Shown: positions 10,178 to 22,984 of the stretch, one piece after another
Layout: every line of letters starts with the position of its first letter
Numbering within the stretch: position 1 is the first letter of the stretch
Assembly: GCF_046630445.1 (NCBI RefSeq)
Contig: NC_092340.1
Location: forward strand, 367,125,001 to 367,189,000
Length of the DNA: 64,000 nt
Direction of reading: 5' to 3'
Origin: Rutidosis leptorrhynchoides
Taxonomy: Eukaryota; Streptophyta; Magnoliopsida; Asterales; Asteraceae
Notes under the pieces: model-generated
Told to the model about the DNA's origin: nothing
The model's database searches: none
The model's input: only the letters and a program-made list of their open reading frames with translations
Position numbers and translations under genes: made by a program

Positions 10178-12413
10178 TATGAAACATCTTCAATTATAAG
10201 ATATATTGAACCCATGACGGGTGATGTTTTTACAGCACGTTTTGCTGATTAGCATTTTAATGAAAAGTTGTTTCCTAGATTAGGGGGAGAAATGAAAAAA
10301 TAAATAAAATGATATTTCATGGTGTGAACATCAATTAAGGTATCTTGATCCTCGCACAAAAGAATGTGAAACGAAAGTTAAAAAATAATGCATATGCAAG
10401 AACTTGCAAATCGATTACGTGATGCATTTAAAGATACAAAAAGAGTGACTAAATCATATATAATAGCATTAAATGCTCCAGCTCGAATTGAAATTCCAAA
10501 AAATGGCAATAATGTCATTCTTGAGTCTTTGCCACGCATGAAACGTGGAAGACCAATTGGTTTCAAAGATAAAAATCCTCGGAAAAGAAAATCAGCTGAT
10601 AATGAGGTAAAAGAAAGTGTTCAAGAAGAACTACAAATCAATACTCCTTCTGCAGAGGAGATTGATGATGTCAATACGGAATTTTCAATCAATTACGCAC
10701 ATTCAAAAATATTATGGAACCGAAATGAAATGAAAAATCTTGATGAGATATTTTCATATAATGTTGCATATGACATCATGAATGATGATGATGATCCAGA
10801 ACCAAAATCTGTCATGGAATGTCAAAATAGACATGATTGGGATCATTGAAAAGGAGCAATACGAGATGAATTTGAATCACTCAATAAAAGAAAAGTTTTC
10901 GGATCTATCATTCTCACACCTAAAGATGTGAAACCTATGGGATATAGATGGGTTTTTGTGCGAAAAAGAAATGAGAAAAATGAAGTTACAAGGTATAAAG
11001 CTAGACTTGTAGCTCAAGGTTTTTCTCAGAGACCAGGAATTGATTATGAGGAAACTTATTCTCCTGTTATGAATGCAATTACTTTTAGATACTTAATCAG
11101 CCTGGCAGTTTCTAAAAATTTAGAAATGCATCTCATGGATGTTGTGACTGCTTATCTTTATGGATCACTTGATAGTGATATATATATATATGAAGATACC
11201 TGAAGGATTTAAGTTATCAGAAGCAACCAATGCAAAACCCAAAGAAATGTACTCAATCAAGTTACAAAGGTCTTTATATGGGTTGAAACAATCGGGTCGC
11301 ATGTGGTATAAACGATTAAGTGATTACTTGATAAGCAAATGGTATACCAATAATCTTATTTGCCCATGTGTTTTCATTAAGAAAACAACATCCGGATATG
11401 TGATCATAGCTGTTTATGTTGATGATCTTAATATCATTGGTACAAATAAAGAGATCCATGAAGCCATTCAACTTCTAAAGAAGGAATTTGAAATGAAAGA
11501 TCTCGGAAAAACCAAGTATTGCCTTGGTTTACAAATTGAACATATGCCTAATGGTTTACTTGTACATTAAACAACATATACTGAAAAGATTTTAAAACGT
11601 TTTAATATGGACAAGGCAAAACCATTAAGTACTCCTATGGTTGTTAGATCACTTAATGTTGACACTGATCCATTTCGTCCCTGTGAAGATCATGAAGATA
11701 TCCTGGGACCAGAAGTACCATATCTTAGTGCAATTGGAGCTCTTATGTATCTTACAAATTGTACAAGACCTGACATTTCTTTTGCAGTTAATTTGATGGC
11801 AAGGTTCAGCTCAGCTCCTACCAAAAGACACTGGAATGGGATCAAACACATATTTCGATACCTTCAAGGAGCTACTGATTTAGGATTATTTTATTCTAAC
11901 GAATCGAAACAAGATTTGGTTGGTTATGCAGATGCAGGTTATTTATCTGATCCACATAAAGCTAAATCTCAAAATGGATAAGTATTCCTAAATGGAAGTA
12001 CCGCAATATCATGGCGTTCTCAAAAACAAACACTTGTTGCAACATCATCAAATCGTGCCGAAGTGATTGCATTACATGAAGCTACTCGGGAATGTTTTTG
12101 GTTGAGATCAATGACACAAATCATTACTGATTCTTGTGGACTAGAACGCGATAAAAGTCCAACAACTATCTATGAAGATAATGTAGCTTGCATAACACAG
12201 ATGAAAGAAGGGTATATCAAAAGTGACCGAACAAAACACATACCTCCTAGATTCTTCTCATACACTCAAAATCTCATTAAGGACAACCAGATTGAAATGA
12301 GATATGTTCAGTCTAGCAAAAACTCTGCTGACCTTTTCACCAAAGCACTTCCAACTGCTATTTTCAGAACACACGTTAATAATAATGGCATGAGGCATGC
12401 TCAGAAGATGTAA
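9870..12413 (+). pseudogene. Copia integrase remnant, RT and RNase H
   Basis: Integrase is reduced to fragments such as FLERIQGDIYG (9873) and NLILAENQ (about 9990); a (TA)n run at 10103-10174 interrupts it. The linker with GRPIGFKDKNPRKRK (10540) precedes RT. RT shows GYRWVFVRKRNE, YKARLVAQGFSQRPGIDYEET, MDVVTAYLYGSLD, LYGLKQSGRMW and the catalytic YVDDLNIIG (11418). RNase H shows LVGYADAGYLSDPHK, YEDNVACI and SADLFTKALP. Defects: TGA at 10847-10849, a TA expansion at about 11180 shifting the frame, TAA at 11568-11570, TAA at 11979-11981. The family resembles elements annotated as TNT1-like polyproteins. Confidence 0.9.
10103..10174. repeat. (TA)n microsatellite in the copia integrase
   Basis: About 35 TA units follow GGAGGATGGG; the expected coding text there (roughly RLGIYVGY) explains a TATA seed that then expanded. 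Confidence 0.95.
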
Positions 12414-12556
12414 CAATTCAGGCATTGCCTACTTGAGGGGGAGTCAACTCTATGCTGCACTCTTTTTCCCTTAGCTAAAGTTTTATCCCAATGGGTTTTC
12501 TTTAGCAAGGTTTTTAACGAGGCAGTACTAGTTATTCTCTAATAAAATTGACATCC

Positions 12557-12565
12557 AAGGGGGAG
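12557..12565 (+). promoter_or_regulatory. Copia polypurine tract
   Basis: AAGGGGGAG sits immediately upstream of the 3' LTR. A similar GAGGGGGAG occurs at 12433, just after the pol end. Confidence 0.7.
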
Positions 12566-12791
12566 TATTATAAAAGTCAATTATGGATGGTAATTTTATT
12601 ATTATTATATATATTGTATAGTAGATTTTTATTAGTATAAATATATGTGTTATGTAAGCTCATAAGGTGCACATTTTGAGAATAGAATTGAAAACACATA
12701 TTTCTCTCATATTCCCTCTATATACTTATTAGTAGTCTACAGTCAAGAACCAGGCCACTAAAGGTAGTTATAAGCCTACTGAATTATAACA
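12566..12791 (+). repeat. 3' LTR of the copia element
   Basis: It matches the 5' LTR, but its first dinucleotide is TA where the 5' copy has TG. Other differences are an extra T, CACGTAC to CACATAT and one G to A. ATATT follows at once. Confidence 0.95.
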
Positions 12792-12796
12792 ATATT

Positions 12797-13017
12797 GAAT
12801 TTTTAAAAACCCCTGTTGTCTATTTTTCATCCCGTCTATGTCAAGGTCAAGGGTATTTTAGTCTCAATATTGTTAAACTTGAAGATTATGAGGTCATAAT
12901 CATGATGTGGAGATTTCAATGATCTAGATTTAAGGGTTAATTATAAATGGAAGGCTAGGATTAATTGTTATTAGATAAGATGACCTATTTTTATGTTTGT
13001 TATTATTATTATTATTA

Positions 13018-13077
<60 letters not shown>

Positions 13078-13116
13078 CTGTTATTTAAATTGATGAAGTT
13101 TTTTTTGTCAGTTACT
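12797..13116. other. Non-coding host sequence with (TA)n at 13024-13076
   Basis: Continuation of the sequence left of the copia element, up to the CACTA insertion. No open frame of note. Confidence 0.6.
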
Positions 13117-16037
13117 CACTACAAAAAACTTGGCAACTTCTAACGCTTATTACTTCAATTTTTAACGCTTAAAAATGAAATATTTTAAATTCTTAACGCT
13201 TTCCCTTGGTGTGGAAAATATGGGTGTCAGAAAAGTTTTGCCATTTTTGACGCTCGTAAGTGCGAGTAGTTCTTCAACTTTTTGACGCTTACGAATGTCA
13301 AAAAATAAGGAAAATTTTCTAAATGTAAATACAAATATTAATTTTTGACACTTTGAATTGTTAAGAAATGAAATTTTTCAACGCTTTCAATGGTTAAGAT
13401 ATGCTAGTTTTTGACACTTGTTTAAAGATGCAACTTTTTGACACTTCCAACTGCTAAAAATACAGTTTCTCAGGCTTCTTATAACAAAATACTCGCATTC
13501 AAAAGTGTCAAGAACTGAAATTTCTAAGTGAAGTAAAAGTTATTCATTACAAGCATCTGGATTCATTACATTTATCCAGATCCATATATTTTAACACATA
13601 ATTTCAAACTATCTTCATATTTCCAGTATCTGAATTCATTACAAGAATATCTATATAAATTACAGCAACCAATTCAATTAAACAAAAACAACCCCATTTC
13701 ATGATTTTATACGGTCATTCTACCTAACATTTTATTTCTAGACAACATTGTATATAAACTATCGTATAAACTGCATCTTTGTAAAGCTCATCTCCCTGTA
13801 TCAAAGAAATGATGTCTTAAAAATGGTCAAACAAAGCATATGCAATCAAATATCAACCGGAAAACACTAATATCTAAAGAAACGCAATAGTAGTTGACCT
13901 AAAGAGGCTGCTCACCTCCATTAGTTTTCTTGCTTGTTGGTGCATTTCTGATCTTGATGCACAAATGTTCCAAGTGTTACTCTGTGACAAATGAATATTT
14001 GTCAGTATGCGTACCTACATATATTCTGTCAGTTGCAGCATAACTCACTTTTTACAAAAACAGAAAATAATAAATAAAATCTGACCATTTTACGACTATT
14101 GAGCTTCGCCTGTAATTCTTGAAGCTATAGCATTTATCTCGTGATACTTAGTAATTTAGTGAGTAGGTTCCTAAATACACCAAACATCTCATACGGATTA
14201 TCATACTTTTCGCTTGAAAACTACTTAACTTTTCAGACGTATGATCAGGAACATCAAAGCTTAGTAACGTTTGATATTTCCGTCAGAAAATAAGCGTTAA
14301 AAATCGAGCTTTTATTTGTAGTGTGTGTATAAAAAAGTTGTTCTACATAGAGAGTTCTAGATAGACACAGAAATCAGTACCTGATCATGGTTTAGAAGAG
14401 ACCTGTCATCCTGCAAGTATAAACCTGAACCATCATTAATTTCAGAATTTGACCCACAAATACATAAATACAAATACATATAAATTAAATGGCAGCAATA
14501 ATTGTTAACAAGAAATGTGACCCAACTCCACATGATTAAACCTGTACCTAAAAGGGAGCAGTAGTCAGGGTCCTTGTTCACTTGCAGGATGTATTCAATT
14601 ATATTATATGGCTGAAGAAAACAAGATCATGTGGAACCACATAATATAAAAGAAGATTAACAAGAAACAACACATTAATGAATGCTTAACTCATACTTGC
14701 TGGTGGCATCAGCATAATGAACTGATTTACAGAACTCGACGCTAACATTCTAAGAGTGGAAGGTAGATATTGAAACAGCTGTACGAAAAAGAAAAGAAAA
14801 TGCAACAATTATGACCATGAAAAGGTGAACCAAGAGATTAAATAGTTACATTATAACAAAAAAAAAGAAAGTGTTACATTGAGTAATCCATGAGTTTCTG
14901 CATCCAACATTTCAAAATATCCTCGCAGATCTGTGATTTACAAGTGATTATCATTCACGTGCGCTAACCCTCACATATATTTAGAGACAAAACTTATCAC
15001 CATTTTGAATTTAGTGTAATATAGTGTATAAGTATTATGAGGAATTGATCACAACAGTTATGTCGTAAAGATCTGTTAATTTCTACTTAACACAGCTTTT
15101 ACAAAGTGAGATCAAAGAAGATGCTTACTTGAACCGATGATAGACTCTGAGCCAAAACTCTAGGAACTACGATAAGGAAATGAAAATTAGCACAACACAT
15201 CCACTGATAAATCAATATCAACAATAATCAATAGTAAAGGAATAACTAAAAAGAAATGAAAATTAGCACAAGTTCACTTAGTGAGTAAACCCTAACTACG
15301 TGATTCAATTAATCACCAAATTATAATTAAATACAACAATTAAACATCAAATTATCAATAAATACAACCGAATAAAACCCTAACTAGCTGTATTAGCAAA
15401 CACTATTCGATATGTGGTTGAACTTTGAAGGAACAATTAATCATCGAATCATCACTTACATACAATTAACAACATGAACGAATTCACTCATTGATTAAAC
15501 CCTAACTAAGTGATTCAATTGAAGTAAAAAGGAATTCATTAACAACAACGAAATATCACTCACACGGAGTCAACAAAAATAGATCATTGATATTTATTCA
15601 TTAACTGTTTAAACCTAACTCATTGATGAACAAAACCGTAATGAACTGCGGTAATTAATTGATGAATGACCGGAGAAAACAACGAATCGAAATGAAGTGT
15701 TTAAATCTATTGATGGGCCAGCCTTTATCTTATTTTCAAGAACCGTTTTTTTATTTGGTAAATTTTTGACGGGTTTAGTTGTCAAAACTATTGTTTTTGA
15801 CGCTTTGTAAGGGTGTCAAAGTTTTTAACTCTTTTGACGCTTTCTGTTGTCATAAAGTTTTTATTTGTTAACGCTTCTGCATGTTTAAAATTGTTTAACA
15901 TTTACAGCCGTCACAAGTCTATTAAACGAACGTAAAAGAGCTCTTGACGTTTAATGGTGCTGGAAGCTAAAAATCTTATTAACACTTATACAAGCGTAAG
16001 AAAATAACCGTTAAAAACTGGCATCTTTTTTGTAGTG
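13117..16037. mobile_element. Non-autonomous CACTA (En/Spm-type) transposon
   Basis: Both ends read CACTACAAAAAA inward (13117 and, reversed, 16037), and ACT is duplicated at 13114-13116 and 16038-16040, the 3-bp duplication typical of CACTA. Subterminal regions carry many copies of a TTTTTGACGCTT-like motif in both orientations (13140-13520 and 15765-16010), as expected for transposase-binding arrays. The 2.9 kb length and lack of a transposase make it non-autonomous. Between about 14350 and 14950 the reverse strand has short exon-like open pieces, for example YFEMLDAETHGLL and LPSTLRMLASSSVNQFIMLM. They could be captured gene exons or transposase relics; I do not recognise them. Confidence 0.9.
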
Positions 16038-16040
16038 ACT

Positions 16041-16523
16041 GTTGAATTATTTATCAATACATGTGCATGTATAACCTATTTGTTATGGTGGATAATGGAT
16101 CAGCTGCGAACTAAATTTGGAGATTACTTGGTCTTGGTTTCTTTTGACGAGTTTTGGTCTTCATGTAGTATAGACACAGTTTGATCAACTTGGTAGAAGT
16201 ATAGTTTAATAATTTGTGCATCAACATTATCTGATTATGAGCAGTTGACTGAATAAATTATTAGTTCAACTGTTTAGTTTTATTGTAAATCTAATTAGAT
16301 TATATGTGTATAATAACGAAATAACGAATTAAATGGGTTCCAGGTGATATGTTGTTAGTACGTAGCATTAGAAATATATGGTTATGTACATCTAATTAAT
16401 TTGATTGTCTTAAGGTAGTTAACTTGATGGTTTTACACTTTTACTTGAAGATAAATAGTAATACTAATGGCTGTTCCTATTTAAATTTATTTTAGATCAG
16501 AGCTGAGAAGCTAAGACCCTAGG
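16041..16523. other. Non-coding host sequence right of the CACTA element
   Basis: T-rich sequence with no open frame. An ATTTATTTTAG acceptor-like site near 16495 precedes the candidate first coding exon, so this may be 5' UTR intron. Confidence 0.4.
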
Positions 16524-16959
16524 ATGGGGGAGACAGATGATATCAAGGAAGCTGTAATCCCTCGCCTCCGTCACCACCTTCCATTGCCAGGTCACACTTC
16601 CCGGCACCTGAGGTGTTTTTGTATTTTTTTTTTTTTAATGTGTTTAATCATATTCAAATCTATGATCTTCATATTTGTTATCTTATATAGTACAAAGTTT
16701 GTAGGATGGTAGCTGCATTATTTATTCTTTGGTGATATGTGAATCAGAAATTTTTGTGATAAATGCAAGACGTCATCAAGATCCTTTAGAGCACATAGAG
16801 TCGACCAGCAGCGTCGGCGTTCATCTGGCTCCGGGCCGGAGTCGGGGAGGTAATGTGTGTGTGCATGTGTGTGTTCTAAGTTTGGTGTTTGCATTATTCT
16901 TCCGAGTTGTACATACAAGCGGAGACTTTTACAGGACGAAAGGCGGCAGTGGATGTTAA
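16524..16959 (+). CDS. Candidate small spliced gene (three exons, ~77 aa, unknown)
   Basis: Three short exons can be joined in frame with GT-AG sites: 16524-16612, 16748-16849 and 16920-16959. The exon 1 donor is CTGAG-GTGTTT, exon 2 begins after GAATCAG and ends GGGGAG-GTAATG, and exon 3 begins after CATACAAG. The predicted protein starts MGETDDIKEAVIPRLRHHLP, has a basic Arg/Ser-rich middle with CDKCK, and ends KGGSGC-stop. GC content and codon texture differ from the AT-rich surroundings, which suggests a real exon cluster. I do not recognise the family. Exon 3 can be read in another frame, so the C-terminus is the weakest part. It could be the start of a longer gene or a gene remnant. Confidence 0.3.
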
Positions 16960-17428
16960 CTTGACCCAAAGGCTAAAAATGCCTCAGAGGTGCTAAACTT
17001 GATGAACCGTTAACAGACACATTAAAGGTAAAAGCATATTCAACCCATTCACTTATGTACAGCCTGCCATATGGGTCAATCTGGGTTATGTTTATCTAGA
17101 ATGGGTCAAATATATATATATATAACTTTTTTAAAGGAAGAACATAATAAGCTATTACAGTTATTGTTATCATACTCTTTAAGACTCTATTTCTTCCAAG
17201 GCCACACCCCAACCCAAACTTGAATAAATAATGTGGAACACAAAAATTATGTTTACAACATGATTATTATTAACATACTAAACAAAAACAAAACAACCGA
17301 AGATTATAATGACAAAGACTAGAACACAATGTCGAGTTTCGGGTTTCCCCATCGGATACGGGTCTTTTTGCCATCCCTAAATTCACAACTAGGACAAAGG
17401 CGGCGGCGGCAGCAGCAGCAGCCACCGC

Positions 17429-17620
17429 CTAAAAAGCCCATCCGCCGAAACTATTGAGATGTCCGTACATAATTTTATGTGTATAAGCATCATTTCCAAG
17501 GTTATTCAAATTCACGTCAAAAATTCTTTGACCTTCGTCATCAGAAACTCCCTTAAAATGCTCAATTGCGTCATCCATCAACAAGTTCAACAGGCTACTC
17601 ATCCGCAAACAGAAAGCAAC
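17429..17620 (-). CDS. Terminal exon of an unidentified reverse-strand gene
   Basis: On the reverse strand a strong acceptor (TTTTATTTTCATTTCAG, 17621-17637) is followed by an open frame. It starts VAFCLRMSSLLNLLMDDAIE, continues with HFKGVSDDEGQRIFDV and ends GHLNSFGGWAF-stop at 17429. The frame after the acceptor is phase 0, matching the candidate exon at 19309-19443 upstream on the same strand, which ends at an ATGATG-GTACGC donor. Together they could form the 3' end of one gene with a ~1.7 kb intron holding the MYB-like pseudo-exon and the AAT microsatellite. Product not recognised. Confidence 0.35.
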   Translation of the reverse strand, partial: VAFCLRMSSLLNLLMDDAIEHFKGVSDDEGQRIFDVNLNNLGNDAYTHKIMYGHLNSFGGWAF

Positions 17621-17899
17621 CTGAAATGAAAATAAAAGCAAATTAATTAAAGAAATGAAAAATAGACAAGCAAATGTAATGGATTTTAATATCACGCGTG
17701 ACTGATGAAGAATGGGATCGAGATAGAGTGCAAGATGATTACTCTTATTTAATCTTTTTGTTGTAATAGTTATGTAATACATAGCTGCTGTTGTTCCACA
17801 AACACGTTTTAAGCTACATAATAAAAATGTTCACATGCTACTTCCTTCATATCATATCATATTGTAATATATTTGATGCACATTTATTTTATGTTGTAG

Positions 17900-18395
17900 G
17901 CAAATAAATATTGTGAGTCACTTAGAACTACTCAACTATTACATCCCGATCTTTGTAAACAACTCTTTGATGGTGTGATTGCTACCGGAATTCAAAGTTA
18001 TGGACCACATTCAACTGCTCCTATGCCGGAAGTACCAATTGTTAATCATGTGGTGGTTGAACAAGTCGTAGAAGGTGCACAACAAATGGCAGGTTCACAA
18101 CTTAAGAAAAGGAAAAGAAATGGTAAGGAAGTAGTTTCTCCTTTGGAAGAGCAAATTTGGGGTCTTATATCTATAATGGCTGCAAGATATACTAAAACGA
18201 TCAACCTACCATTGATGAGTGCTTAACTAAGCTGGATGAGCTTGGGTGAGAATCTAATGACTTGTTGTATGATGCAACACTTGCTATTTTTAGTGAAGAC
18301 AACCCAACAAATAGAAAAATTTGGATGAAGCTAAAACCGGACATGTGTGAAAAATGGGTAAAGAATCTTGCACGCATTAAAGGTCTATTACTGTA
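17900..18395 (+). pseudogene. L10-interacting MYB/SANT-like protein, 3' exon remnant
   Basis: After an acceptor-like TTATGTTGTAG the frame reads LLHPDLCKQLFDGVIATGIQ, followed by a basic KKRKRNGKE stretch. In the next frame it continues TIDECLTKLDELG and IFSEDNPTNRKIWMKLKPD, ending WVKNLARIKG. The LxxLF.G.IATG block and the KL.ELG...W..LKP ending fit the C-terminal half of plant Myb/SANT-like DNA-binding-associated proteins. A frameshift near 18205-18225 and a TGA at 18247-18249 disable it, and the N-terminal Myb/SANT domain is not seen upstream. The family identification is from memory. Confidence 0.5.
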
Positions 18396-19295
<900 letters not shown>

Positions 19296-19308
19296 CAGGG
19301 AGGCGTAC

Positions 19309-19443
19309 CATCATTAGTTTATGAACATCCCTCTTATTGTCTTTGCGAAATTCGGAGTTGAAATCATCCAACTCCTTTTTGAGGTTTTTTGCATCATTGG
19401 CATTTTTCCCCCTAATATCCGCTCGTTTTTTTACAGAAATATC
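19309..19443 (-). CDS. Exon-like block of a host gene cut by the Tat insertion
   Basis: The reverse-strand frame reads SVKKRADIRGKNANDAKNLK followed by a charged stretch KELDDFNSEFRKDNKRDVHK, ending at ATGATG-GTACGC (donor GT at 19307-19308). The heptad-like, highly charged composition suggests a coiled coil. The Tat element starts at 19444 and the same sequence resumes at 49083, after one copy of ATATC. On the right side the upstream open frame is in a different phase, so an intron boundary or frameshift must lie near the junction. Product unknown. Confidence 0.4.
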
Positions 19444-20017
19444 TAATGATACCGCAACCCGCATGCGCACCTCATATGCATGCGGGCGCTTAATAGTGTG
19501 TGTATGCGTGTGCTTGTGTGCGCTATGCGGTATGCGGATTGTATCTGATTCCTTTGTTCTCGGTACAGCGGTTGCTTAGCTGTCAAGTAAATATCTTTTC
19601 CATAATTATATCCGTGATTCGGGGGAGTCAGTTATGGATGAGATTATCATGATCTGGGACGGTTCTAGAATTAGGGTTTGCCTATAAATACAAACCCTAA
19701 TCATCATTCACCGGAGACGGCACATTACGTAACCATCACATACGATACACATTACGTAAAACAGCATCATTCAGCATCTTTTCAAGGTTAACAGGTTAGT
19801 CTTTTGTAAGCTAGTACCTACGACCTTATTTGGGGCCTCTTGATCGACGACCGTTATCGGAGGTGGACTTAATCACTTGGCCACCCCGCCGACATCATCA
19901 TGTCGGCCAGGGTTATTCACGGTAGCCGGACCGGAGAGCCACGTTCTAAGATCCTTAAACCCCTCTTTATGTATTGAGCAGGCATATTAAACCCCACGGT
20001 TAAAATATGCATGATCA
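19444..20017 (+). repeat. 5' LTR of the Tat element
   Basis: The duplication-defined start is TAATGATACC, three bases before the first TG; it ends GATCA. Near the start a CCCGCATGC...GCATGCGGG hairpin (19458-19486, 9-bp stem, 11-nt loop) stands out. A promoter-like CCTATAAATACAAACCC with TATA box lies at 19683-19690. Confidence 0.95.
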
Positions 20018-20036
20018 AGTGGTGCTTTCATTGAGA
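20018..20036 (+). promoter_or_regulatory. Putative primer-binding site of the Tat element
   Basis: GTGGTGCTTTCATTGAGAG begins one base after the 5' LTR. TGGTGCTTTCAT-type sites follow many plant gypsy LTRs. I do not assign the tRNA. Confidence 0.5.
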
Positions 20037-20137
20037 GTCGAATTAATTCAAGACTGTTTAATTGCTTTTTCTTTTAAGGTTTTGAATTGTATGACTCGTT
20101 ATTTACAAAATTTTTTAATTTTTTCTTTAACAGTATC

Positions 20138-22984
20138 ATGACTTCCGAGGAATCATCGGAACATACCCAAACAGATGTTCAGAACGCACCGTCTGGTAGT
20201 CAACAGACACCGGTTATGACTACGGGGGCCGCAATTCAGGCGGGGTACACGATGTACCCTCCACCTATATCCGGCGAACCCTTTCAGAGGTACAAGCCGA
20301 TATATTCAGACGGGGTTACACCGCCAAGAGCAAACTCACCAGTAACAACCACGCGGCTGGACTTTTCGTCAGTGGATCCAAGGGTCATCTTTGCAGGCAC
20401 TAGCGGTGGAACAACGGGGCCGCATGTGGTTTGCTGCGGCCAGGTACCTATTTACAGTACCACTGTTTCAATACCTCTGCATACGCAGAGCATTCAGCAG
20501 AATTCGTCATTTACACCGTTGCAACCTTGGCAACCACCGCGCCCAGTTTCACAATTTTTAACTCATGCGGATGCGCAGGCGTTACTTAATAGTTGGGGAT
20601 TTGGTGTCATCCCAGATGCAAACTCTCATTGGGCGCCGATAACAGCGCAACAGCAAAGCACAGCGCATACAGTTGGGCTTTTAAGTGTGTATCCTCAAGT
20701 TTCGCAGATATCTGCGCCACAGGTTTCGTTTCCTTTACAGCCACCTGTGTACTCTGCGTCTTCAAGTTATCCCTCTTTTCCAACGCAGCAGCCTTGGTTA
20801 TATCCGTAGACGCAGGGTCAACCTTGGCAAAATGTTCAAGGGCAGGCAAATCTTGCAAGTCAATTCATGCAGGCCGCACCTCCTGATATGGTTCACTTAT
20901 TTTCACAACCTGACTTTGTTCAGGACATGATGAAGCGTTTCTTTGCAAACTTGAAAGGGGATCCTGTTAAACCACCCTTCGAGCTACCGAATACCTTTGA
21001 CAAGTTTCCTCCGCATATATCCGCATACCCGTTTCCATCAGCACCAAAGATACCTAGCACGTTGGGTACTTACAATGGCCTGACCGATCCAGATGATTTT
21101 TTACAGCGTTTCGAAGGCGCAATGCGCACTCAAGGCTGGGTGGATCCGGTTGCGTGTCAGATATTTCCTATGACACTACAGGGTATTGCTCGTGAGTGGT
21201 TTAATAAGTTGCCGGCGGGTAGTATTGCCGGATTTATGGATCTGCAGACAAAGTTTTTGCTGCAATATCAGAATCAGAGACCACGCAAGCGCACTCACAT
21301 TGAATGCCATGACATCGCGCAGAAGTCCAAGGAATCTTTGGGCGAATTTCTCACAAGGTATACTAATGAGTGCCTGCGTATACCAGATCTCAAACCAGAG
21401 CAACAGATTTCCGGACTCATACATGGTATAAACTCAGAACGTCATCCAACACTGGTAAGGCGTCTGCGCCATACAGTCCCAACAACTTATGCTGAGGCGC
21501 TTAACGAATGCCACGACTATATGCGGAGTGGCGAAGATAATGACGTTCCAACAGCTAGCTCACGCAACGAGAGGAAGGACGATGATGATCGTTCGCGCGA
21601 TCAAAATCGTGGTAACAACTCTCGCGGATGGTATCCTAGCGGTGGTCCCATCAGGAATGATAAAGGGAAATCAAGTGGCAATTATCGAAACAATAATCAG
21701 TGCGGCATCAATAATCAGAACTATGCGCTGCTCAAAAGTTTGTCCAAAACGCCCAAGGAAATTTTGGCAACAGAGCCAGTATGCGCGACCTTCGCGGTTC
21801 CAACTTCGCTTACAGAATTTGGCAAGCGGGACAAAACAAAGTATTGTGAATTTCATGACGATTATGGTCACGACACCAATCGGTGTAAAAACTTGATGGA
21901 ACGGGTTTTGGAAGCGCTTCGCGCGGGCAAATTGGATCATCTAAAACCACCTAAAAAGGACAAAGGAAAGGCCGCAGAAGAGGCCTCGAAGTCTAAGACT
22001 TTCGCGTGGCAGAAAGTTGACAAAGCGAAAAAGGCCGACTTAACCATTAACATGGTTGACGCAGAGAAAATCAGCCAGCGGAGAAAGTACAATGATCACC
22101 AGGATTGGGAGCTTCTCCCAATCACTTTCCCTCCTGTAATGTCAATTGATTCTATTAATGAGCCCATTATCATCAAGTGTCACATCCCTGATTGTGGAAT
22201 CCAGGTTAAGCGCATGCATGTTGACACTGGCAGCGGTGTCGATATTATGTATGAGCATTGTTATCGTTTCCTTCCGGCAGAAGTCAAAGCGCAGTTACGC
22301 CAGTCTGATATTACGCTATCAGGGTTTTCCGGAGAAACCTCGTGGCCGCTAGGCCGAATAGAATTAATGATAGAGCTTGCGGATGACAGGAACCCGCAGA
22401 TGATCAGGCATGAATTGGTCGATTTTTATGTGGTTCGTTCAACTTCACGATATAACACACTGCTAGGGAGAAACTTCATACGGCGTTTCAACATCATACC
22501 ATCGGTAGTGCATGGTTTGATTAAGTTTCCCACAGTAGGAGGCATCGCCACAATTGCGTCACATCAAGCAACCGAGTTGTGTGGCTCTGTCGTGTCTGTA
22601 AGCGCTCATAGCGTAGAAGAGCAACTTGCAAACTGTGCAGTAATAGCTAATCGCTTGCATCCGGATAAGCGAATTAAAATCGGCGCAGGCTTGTCAGCCA
22701 AAACGAAGGGCAAGTTGCATGGAATATTGTCAGCTAACGCAGATATTTTCGCATGGCGCGAGTCAGACTTGACCGGGGTTCCGCGGGATATTGCGGAACA
22801 TAAGTTAAACGTTAATCAATCATTAACACCCGTTAGGCAAAAGAAGCGGCATATGGCTCTAGACCGCAGTGATTGGTTGTGCGCAGAGGTGGACAACCTT
22901 GTCAAAGCAAACATTCTGCGGGAAGTGCGTTATCAGACATGGGTTGCAAATCCTGTGTTGGTAGAAAAGGCTGACGGTAACTGA
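20138..22984 (+). pseudogene. Tat gag, protease and start of RT
   Basis: The likely start is ATGACTTCCGAGG at 20138; an upstream in-frame ATG at 20087 is possible. A proline/glutamine-rich N-terminus is followed by the retrotransposon-gag domain (EWFNKLPAGSI near 21190, ESLGEFLTRYTNECLRI near 21335). A zinc motif CEFHDDYGHDTNRC (CX2HX4HX4C, about 21847) follows, then the aspartic protease with DTGSG (about 22222) and LLGRNFI (22462). RT begins with LTPVRQKKR. Stops: TAG at 20807-20809, apparently from CAG, and TGA at 22982-22984, from the TGG of the conserved W-R-M-C-V-D-F block. Both breaks keep the frame, so this was one long gag-pol ORF. Confidence 0.9.

Larger units (their letters stand above)
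6626..12791 (+). mobile_element. Ty1/copia element, defective, with intact boundaries
   Basis: Two near-identical LTRs of 225 and 226 bp flank 5.7 kb, and ATATT is duplicated at 6621-6625 and 12792-12796. The 3' half has the copia order integrase remnant, RT, RNase H. The 5' half, where gag and protease should be, holds tandem repeats, a SINE and microsatellites. By eye the LTRs differ at four bases and one indel, all substitutions toward A/T. The copy therefore inserted recently relative to the heavy coding decay. Confidence 0.95.

Noticed and set aside
20593..21896. Several overlapping ORFs in other frames of Tat gag and of element B gag-pol
   Set aside because: Out-of-frame shadows of recognisable gag and pol domains.
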